IMG/VR virus record: IMGVR_UViG_3300009526_000076
Coordinates: 1-21,284 of that record
Strand: one strand, 5' to 3'
Source of the DNA: a virus
Length of the DNA stretch: 21,284 nucleotides
The position numbers were made by a program, and so were the translations under genes. Positions 16,988 through 21,284 of this stretch are shown here, piece by piece. The notes under the pieces are model-generated. The model ran no database searches. It saw only the letters and a program-made list of their open reading frames with translations, and was not told the DNA's origin. Position 1 is the stretch's first letter. Each line of letters opens with the position of its first letter.

Positions 16988-18906
16988 GCTATAAACTAAA
17001 CAAAACAGACGGATCACTACTAGTAGAATTACAAGATGGAGTAATTGATACTACATCATCAGACATAACACTTGTAGGAAGAAACTACAAAGGGTTTGGA
17101 GAGTATATTAATGAAAACTTTATTAAACTAACTGAAAGTTTTGCAAGTACTAGTGCTCCTTCAAATGCAATATCAGGACAGCTTTGGTATGATACTTCAG
17201 ATCAGCGTTTAAAAATTTACAACGGAACAACGTTTAGGATTGCAGGCGGTCCGATTATAAGTTCGTCACAGCCTGCCATGGTTGCAGGTGATTTGTGGAT
17301 TGACAACGAACAAAATAAACTTTATTTTTATGATGGAACAGATGTTGTTGCTGTAGGACCTAATTACACAGCAACACAAGGTAAAACTACTCTCGAAGCT
17401 GTTACTATGATTGACACATCAGGTCAAACTAGAGCCATTCTAGCACAATATATACAAGGAAACTTAATTGGTATACATAGTGCAACACAATTTACACCAA
17501 GAACCGAAGATGTACTATTACCATATGCATCTGGAAGAGTAATTAAGGTAGGATTTAATTCTCTTTACCTAGCAGACAACGGAGATAACATTGCTTATCG
17601 TTGGAACGGCATTGCAGCAACAGCTGAAAATCTAGTAGATGCACAAGGTGTATCGGTTGCTAGTACTGACTTTGTTAGAAATAACGAAAGAGATAGTAGT
17701 AATGTAATTGTTGATCAAACAATGGATGGCGGGCTATTTGTAAAAGGTAATACTGGAGTAAAAGTAGGATTTGGTGATACAGCATACGGACAATTTAAAA
17801 CTACAGAAACAGATACAAAAACAGTTATTGATATTTTAAATCAAAATCAACCATTTGCAATTAGACGAAAAGTTGGTTCAAACCAAATAGAAGGACTATC
17901 ATTTGATACACTAAATGGTAGATTTGGTATATTCCAAAGCACTCCGACTAAAGAATTAGATGTTACTGGCTCAGCAAGGATTACTGGTGATTTAACTATT
18001 GAAGGTAACATAGCAATTGGCGGCGCAAGTACAATTATTGAGTCTGCTACATTGAGAGTACAAGATCCACAAATACAATTAGGAATTACAGATGATTCAA
18101 CTGAACTAACAGATGCTCAAATTGACGGTGGTGGGTTTGTAGTTAATAGCTTAAACGGTAGTAAAGATTTTATATGGAAAAATTCAACAGGTAACTTTAC
18201 ATCTAATCAAAATATAGACTTAGAATTAGGAAAATCTTTTAGAATATCAAATTCAAACGTCCTTACAGCAACAACACTTGGCGCAGGAGTAGTTAATTCT
18301 TCTTTACAAAATGTTGGAACGTTAACAAGCGTTACTGTAAGCGGAAATGCATCACTTGGAAGTATTAGCTCAACTGGAGCATTAAACATTAGTTCTACAG
18401 GTGATATTACAATTAACGCACAAAAGATCACCGGAGTAGCAACACCAACAAGTAGTACTGATGTAACTAATAAATTATATGTAGATACACAAATTGCAGT
18501 TGAAACAATGCCATTAGCATTAGATATAACTGGATTTTCATCACCTAACCTTCCAGGAGTAGGTGACGGGCCATTAAACGATGTAAAGGCTGTGGTAGAA
18601 TCAGTATATTCTGCTTCTGCAGCAGCTAACGGAAAAGTAGCAAAAGTTCATTGTACATCATATGCGTCTAGTACAATTTCAGGAATTCAAATTACTGTAT
18701 CAACCTCACCCAATGCTACTGGGGTTTTACAAAAATCAACAATATCTGTAGATAGTGCAGGAACACAGAATGAATCAGTTATACAAGATATAGCATTTAT
18801 TAATCCAGCTACTGGTACTGTGGCACTTAATCCAACAAGATTTACAATGACATTCACAATAACAGCAGGATCGTGGGCTTGGAACTCCACGGTAGCATAT
18901 CCATAA
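16984..18906 (+). CDS. Tail fibre paralogue 2, 640 aa
   Basis: The N-terminus aligns with its neighbours: 'LQDGVIDTTSSDITLVGRNYKGFGEYINENFIKLTE' (in part), then the doubled unit at 65-89 (GQLWYDTSDQRLKIYNGTTF) and 102-126 (GDLWIDNEQNKLYFYDGTD). Similarity continues to about residue 300 ('GIAATAENLV'). The middle has fibre-shaft features: 'TKELDVTGSARITGDLTIEG', 'LRVQDPQIQLGI', and 'ITGVATPTSSTDVTNKLYVD' near 480, a phage fibre repeat of the 'VA.PT..TDA.NK.YVD' type. The C-terminal ~130 residues are a Ser/Thr-rich beta domain ending 'GSWAWNSTVAYP'; the single cysteine is residue 557. It lacks the tail-collar domain of paralogue 1 and the Cys-rich end of paralogue 3. Likely a long or side fibre subunit; receptor unknown. 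Confidence 0.8.
   Translation: MSYKLNKTDGSLLVELQDGVIDTTSSDITLVGRNYKGFGEYINENFIKLTESFASTSAPSNAISGQLWYDTSDQRLKIYNGTTFRIAGGPIISSSQPAMVAGDLWIDNEQNKLYFYDGTDVVAVGPNYTATQGKTTLEAVTMIDTSGQTRAILAQYIQGNLIGIHSATQFTPRTEDVLLPYASGRVIKVGFNSLYLADNGDNIAYRWNGIAATAENLVDAQGVSVASTDFVRNNERDSSNVIVDQTMDGGLFVKGNTGVKVGFGDTAYGQFKTTETDTKTVIDILNQNQPFAIRRKVGSNQIEGLSFDTLNGRFGIFQSTPTKELDVTGSARITGDLTIEGNIAIGGASTIIESATLRVQDPQIQLGITDDSTELTDAQIDGGGFVVNSLNGSKDFIWKNSTGNFTSNQNIDLELGKSFRISNSNVLTATTLGAGVVNSSLQNVGTLTSVTVSGNASLGSISSTGALNISSTGDITINAQKITGVATPTSSTDVTNKLYVDTQIAVETMPLALDITGFSSPNLPGVGDGPLNDVKAVVESVYSASAAANGKVAKVHCTSYASSTISGIQITVSTSPNATGVLQKSTISVDSAGTQNESVIQDIAFINPATGTVALNPTRFTMTFTITAGSWAWNSTVAYP
17176..17361 (+). repeat. Doubled 'GxLW' N-terminal motif, paralogue 2
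   Basis: Two copies of the ~25-residue unit at residues 65-89 and 102-126. The second Trp of each copy is replaced by Phe or Val here, unlike in paralogue 1. Confidence 0.7.
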
Positions 18907-18912
18907 GGATCT

Positions 18913-18920
18913 GATAAATA
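18913..18920 (+). promoter_or_regulatory. T4-type late promoter core (GATAAATA)
   Basis: GATAAATA followed by CT lies in the 38-base gap after the stop at 18904-18906, ending 24 bases before the ATG at 18945. It is identical to the octamer at 14242-14249. No hairpin terminator is visible in the gap. Confidence 0.6.
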
Positions 18921-18928
18921 CTAGTAAC

Positions 18929-18934
18929 AAGGGG
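18929..18934 (+). promoter_or_regulatory. Ribosome binding site for fibre paralogue 3
   Basis: AAGGGG lies 10 bases before the ATG at 18945, downstream of the late-promoter match. Confidence 0.6.
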
Positions 18935-18944
18935 CTTATAAACT

Positions 18945-20453
18945 ATGGCGTATACAATAAACAAATATGATACTACCCAGCTTACAATAGTACAAGACGG
19001 TACTATTGATCAAACTACTGACATTAAGTTAGTTGGTAAGAATTATGCAGGGTACGGCGAGATACAAAACGAAAATTTTGTGTTTCTTTTAGAAAACTTT
19101 GCAGGCGCAAATCAACCACCTAGAGCCATACAAGGGCAAATTTGGTTTGATACAGCAAACAGTAAACTTAAATTTTACGATGGTGGCAAGTGGCGCACAA
19201 CAGGTGGCGCAGAAATTAGTGCTACAGCACCAGCAGGGTTATCAACAGGTGATTTTTGGTGGGATACAACTAACCAACAGTTATATGCATACAACGGCAC
19301 AGACTATGTACTTGTAGGTCCCCAAGATGCAGGCACAGGTATTACACAAATGCAAAGTAAATCTGTACTTGATACAGGATCAATTAGTAGAAGTGTAATT
19401 GCAGCTACAGTAAACGACGATGTACAATTTTTAATAAGCCCAGTAGAATTTACAATCGATAGTACTGATGCACAAAACGCTATATCAGGGTTTGATGTTG
19501 TACGCCAAGGTGTAACACTTAAAAATACACAAAGTGCTACAGCAGGTGTTACAAGTACAGATCATCAGTTCCACGGTACAGCTTCTAACGCATTAAAACT
19601 TAATGGAATAAGTGCAAGTAACTATGTTACAGCGAACCCAGGTTCGCCAACAGTCTTTACAGAAATTACAAACTTCCAAACTGACGCAGGTATTGCAATT
19701 GGTGCAGGATTAGATTTAAAACTGTTTATTGAAAATGATAACGAAGGTGTTATACAAAATTCTCAAGGTGACGAAATTAAATTTAGAGTAAAAGAAACCG
19801 GCGGAGCAAACGTAAATGTTGTAGATATTCGTCCAGGAAACATTTTACCAGGTATACAAAGTTTAAGTCCAACCGTTTATAGAAGTGTAGACATAGGTTC
19901 AACTGCAGCACCATTTGATGATGTTTATGCAGGAAATTTTTGGGGTACTTCAGAAAAAGCAAGTGCTCTTATTGTAAGTGGAAATGCTAGAACAGGTTCA
20001 GTAGGTACAAGCGGAACTGGTACAGGCAATACTGTTGCAGTACGTGACTCTGCCGGAAACTTAAATGCTGTATTATTTCAAGGCACAGCAACAAGTGCTA
20101 GATATGCTGACTTAGCAGAAGTTTATACAACTGATCAAGAATATCCAACTGGTACAGCAATGTGTGTTGGAGGCGAAGAAGAAGCTACAGCATGCAAAGC
20201 AAGTTGTATGGCAATAGGTGTTATATCTGCAGAACCAGCATACTTAATGAATAGTGATTGTGACGGTCAAGCAATTGGCCTTAAAGGCCGAGTTCCTGTA
20301 AGAGTAAGTGGTGTTGTTTCAAAAGGACAGGCAGTTTATGCATGGGAACATGGAGTATGTACAACTATTGCGTCAACAGCATTAGTAGGCATTGCTTTAG
20401 AATCAAGCACCAACGAGTCAGAAAAATTAATCGAGTGCGTTTTAAAAGTATAA
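18945..20453 (+). CDS. Tail fibre paralogue 3 with Cys-rich C-terminal 'ADLAE' domain, 502 aa
   Basis: The N-terminus matches its two neighbours: 'IVQDGTIDQTTDIKLVGKNYAGYGEIQNENFVFLLENFAG' (in part), then the doubled unit at 64-88 (GQIWFDTANSKLKFYDGGKW) and 102-126 (GDFWWDTTNQQLYAYNGTD). A fibre-type 'HGTASNALKLNGISASNYV' lies near 205, and 'SVDIGSTAAPFDDVYAGNFWG' near 325 matches the 'NIGS...KW..MYATTF.G' block of paralogue 1. The C-terminal domain (388-502) begins 'ADLAEVYTTD..YP.GT' and includes 'IGVISAEPAYLMNSD', 'IGLKGRVPVRVSGVVSKGQAVY' (in part) and 'VGIALESS'. I recall this C-terminal type from marine phage fibre and structural proteins. All six cysteines of the protein (407, 417, 421, 439, 472, 498) lie in it. 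Probably a tip or self-assembly domain; function inferred only. Confidence 0.82.
   Translation: MAYTINKYDTTQLTIVQDGTIDQTTDIKLVGKNYAGYGEIQNENFVFLLENFAGANQPPRAIQGQIWFDTANSKLKFYDGGKWRTTGGAEISATAPAGLSTGDFWWDTTNQQLYAYNGTDYVLVGPQDAGTGITQMQSKSVLDTGSISRSVIAATVNDDVQFLISPVEFTIDSTDAQNAISGFDVVRQGVTLKNTQSATAGVTSTDHQFHGTASNALKLNGISASNYVTANPGSPTVFTEITNFQTDAGIAIGAGLDLKLFIENDNEGVIQNSQGDEIKFRVKETGGANVNVVDIRPGNILPGIQSLSPTVYRSVDIGSTAAPFDDVYAGNFWGTSEKASALIVSGNARTGSVGTSGTGTGNTVAVRDSAGNLNAVLFQGTATSARYADLAEVYTTDQEYPTGTAMCVGGEEEATACKASCMAIGVISAEPAYLMNSDCDGQAIGLKGRVPVRVSGVVSKGQAVYAWEHGVCTTIASTALVGIALESSTNESEKLIECVLKV
19134..19322 (+). repeat. Doubled 'GxLW' N-terminal motif, paralogue 3
   Basis: Two copies of the ~25-residue unit at residues 64-88 and 102-126. 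The second copy has GDFWWD, with two adjacent Trp. Confidence 0.7.
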
Positions 20454-20456
20454 ATA
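20449..20456 (+). promoter_or_regulatory. T4-type late promoter core, exact TATAAATA
   Basis: TATAAATA overlaps the stop codon of the preceding gene (TAA 20451-20453) and ends 27 bases before the ATG at 20484. It is the exact T4 late consensus and the only exact copy I noticed on the + strand. Initiation would be expected about 20463. Confidence 0.72.
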
Positions 20457-20472
20457 AGTACGTAGTTTAAAA

Positions 20473-20477
20473 AAGGA
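20473..20477 (+). promoter_or_regulatory. Ribosome binding site fixing the start at 20484
   Basis: AAGGA lies 6 bases before the ATG at 20484, within an A-rich leader. It supports this ATG as the true start of a gene that runs off the right edge. Confidence 0.7.
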
Positions 20478-20483
20478 ATAACA

Positions 20484-21284
20484 ATGGCTGTAACAATAGG
20501 CACAAGTATTAATGAAACACATTATACTACTCTAAGAAGTGGCATAAACACAGTAATGGGAACTCCCACAGGAAGTGGAAATTCATCTTCTGGTTACAAT
20601 CAAAGTATTAGTGCTCCGGCAGTTGGCGTAGGAACATCAATAACAGCTAGTCAATGGAATAATTTACGAGGCGATATTAGAAAAGCAAGCGCACACCAAA
20701 CTAATAGTGCTGTAGCATTAACAACAGTTGATACAGACACAGGTATTACAGCAACAATACATAACGAATTTGAAACAGCATTAGCAACAGTAACATCAAA
20801 TAGATTTGCCCTAGCAACTGGACAAAGTACACTTGCTACAGCAAGAACTAAAACTAGAACACAATGGAACAGTACAGAAACACATGATGTACAGCTAACC
20901 TGGGCAAATGCACCTACCTTCAAAGCATTTTGGAATGCAGGCGGAACAGTAAATGTTGTTTCTGGGTTATCTTACACAGGATCAGAGGCAAAGACATTAG
21001 ACTGGAAAAGCCTAGTTAACGATGCCAAACATGTAAGTATAAACTATACAAGTGCATATGCAAACGGCGGCGGCTCTCAAGGTACAATTACTAACACAGG
21101 TATGTATGATTTAAATACAAACGGCACTGAAGTTAAAATTTTCCAAGATGGTGGTACTAACCCATACTCAGAAAACGATTATCAAGTCTTTATACGCTAT
21201 ATTACTAATGGTATTAGAGTAAGAGTAGTATTTAGAGATGATGATGCAGGAGACCAAACAGGTTCGGGCGCACCAGTTGACGAA
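20484..21284 (+). CDS. Marine myovirus virion structural protein, 3' partial (267 codons seen)
   Basis: The frame opens at ATG 20484 with a good Shine-Dalgarno and an exact late promoter, and stays open to the last base, so the C-terminus is missing. It begins MAVTIGTSINETHYTTLRSG. The N-terminal ~80 residues carry 'Y..LR..I..VMG.P.G....GY.QSISAP.V.VG..IT..QWNNLR.DI.KA..HQ', a pattern I recall from small structural proteins of marine myoviruses. A second block holds 'FKAFWNAGGTVNVVSG' near 145 and 'LDWKSLVND' near 170, resembling the 'FFNAGG' block of the same family. The last part is beta-rich ('TNTGMYDLN', 'YQVFIRYITNGIRVRVVF'). No cysteine is seen. A role in the tail or fibre set is inferred from its neighbours. 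Confidence 0.8.
   Translation, partial: MAVTIGTSINETHYTTLRSGINTVMGTPTGSGNSSSGYNQSISAPAVGVGTSITASQWNNLRGDIRKASAHQTNSAVALTTVDTDTGITATIHNEFETALATVTSNRFALATGQSTLATARTKTRTQWNSTETHDVQLTWANAPTFKAFWNAGGTVNVVSGLSYTGSEAKTLDWKSLVNDAKHVSINYTSAYANGGGSQGTITNTGMYDLNTNGTEVKIFQDGGTNPYSENDYQVFIRYITNGIRVRVVFRDDDAGDQTGSGAPVDE

Noticed and set aside
19099-19317. 72-aa frame on the + strand overlapping paralogue 3
   Set aside because: Alternative frame through the doubled GxLW repeat; no ribosome binding site, and the host frame is clearly the conserved one.
20276-20290. ggcc-ttaaa-ggcc inverted repeat as a terminator
   Set aside because: The stem is only four base pairs, lies within coding sequence for the conserved 'IGLKGRVPV' segment, and is not followed by a T run.

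Overview
The window looks like part of the late structural (tail and adhesin) region of a large T4-like myovirus from a marine, AT-rich setting. The DNA is strongly A+T-rich. Every gene is on the + strand, and genes are separated by at most about 40 bases or overlap. The proteins are recognisable as virion-structural families that I recall from marine cyanophages, pelagiphages and uncultured marine myoviruses. Three gene junctions carry a match to the T4-type late promoter core (NATAAATA). I see no tRNA, CRISPR array, integrase, IS element or replication gene. The host cannot be read from this window; SAR11-like or other low-GC marine bacteria are a guess from base composition.

Layout: (1) Positions 3-14246 hold one uninterrupted frame of at least 4,747 residues, open at the left edge, so the true protein is larger still. 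It is a mosaic of modules: T4-like marine-phage structural blocks, seven FG-GAP-like propeller blades split by insertions, four carbohydrate-binding-like modules, GxGY repeats, and a C-terminal run of short beta-rich 'NG..L..dYt' repeats. (2) 14272-14886 encodes a conserved 204-aa probable virion protein. (3) 14891-16987, 16984-18906 and 18945-20453 encode three paralogous fibre-type proteins. They share an N-terminal region with a doubled 'G-x-[LIF]-W-x-[DN]' motif but carry different C-termini: a tail-collar domain with an HxH site, a fibre repeat plus a beta-rich end, and a cysteine-rich 'ADLAE' domain. (4) A sixth gene starts at 20484 and runs off the right edge with 267 codons seen. It is a structural protein of the '..W..LR.DI.KA..HQ' type.

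How they fit together (inference): the giant protein would form an extended part of the tail or baseplate periphery, studded with glycan-binding modules. The three paralogues would plug into a common or equivalent socket through their shared N-terminus and present different tips. Promoter placement suggests three late transcription units in the window: 14272-18906 (three genes, two of them overlapping by 4 bases), 18945-20453, and 20484 onward. The giant gene belongs to a unit starting to the left. No stretch over 40 bases lacks a gene.
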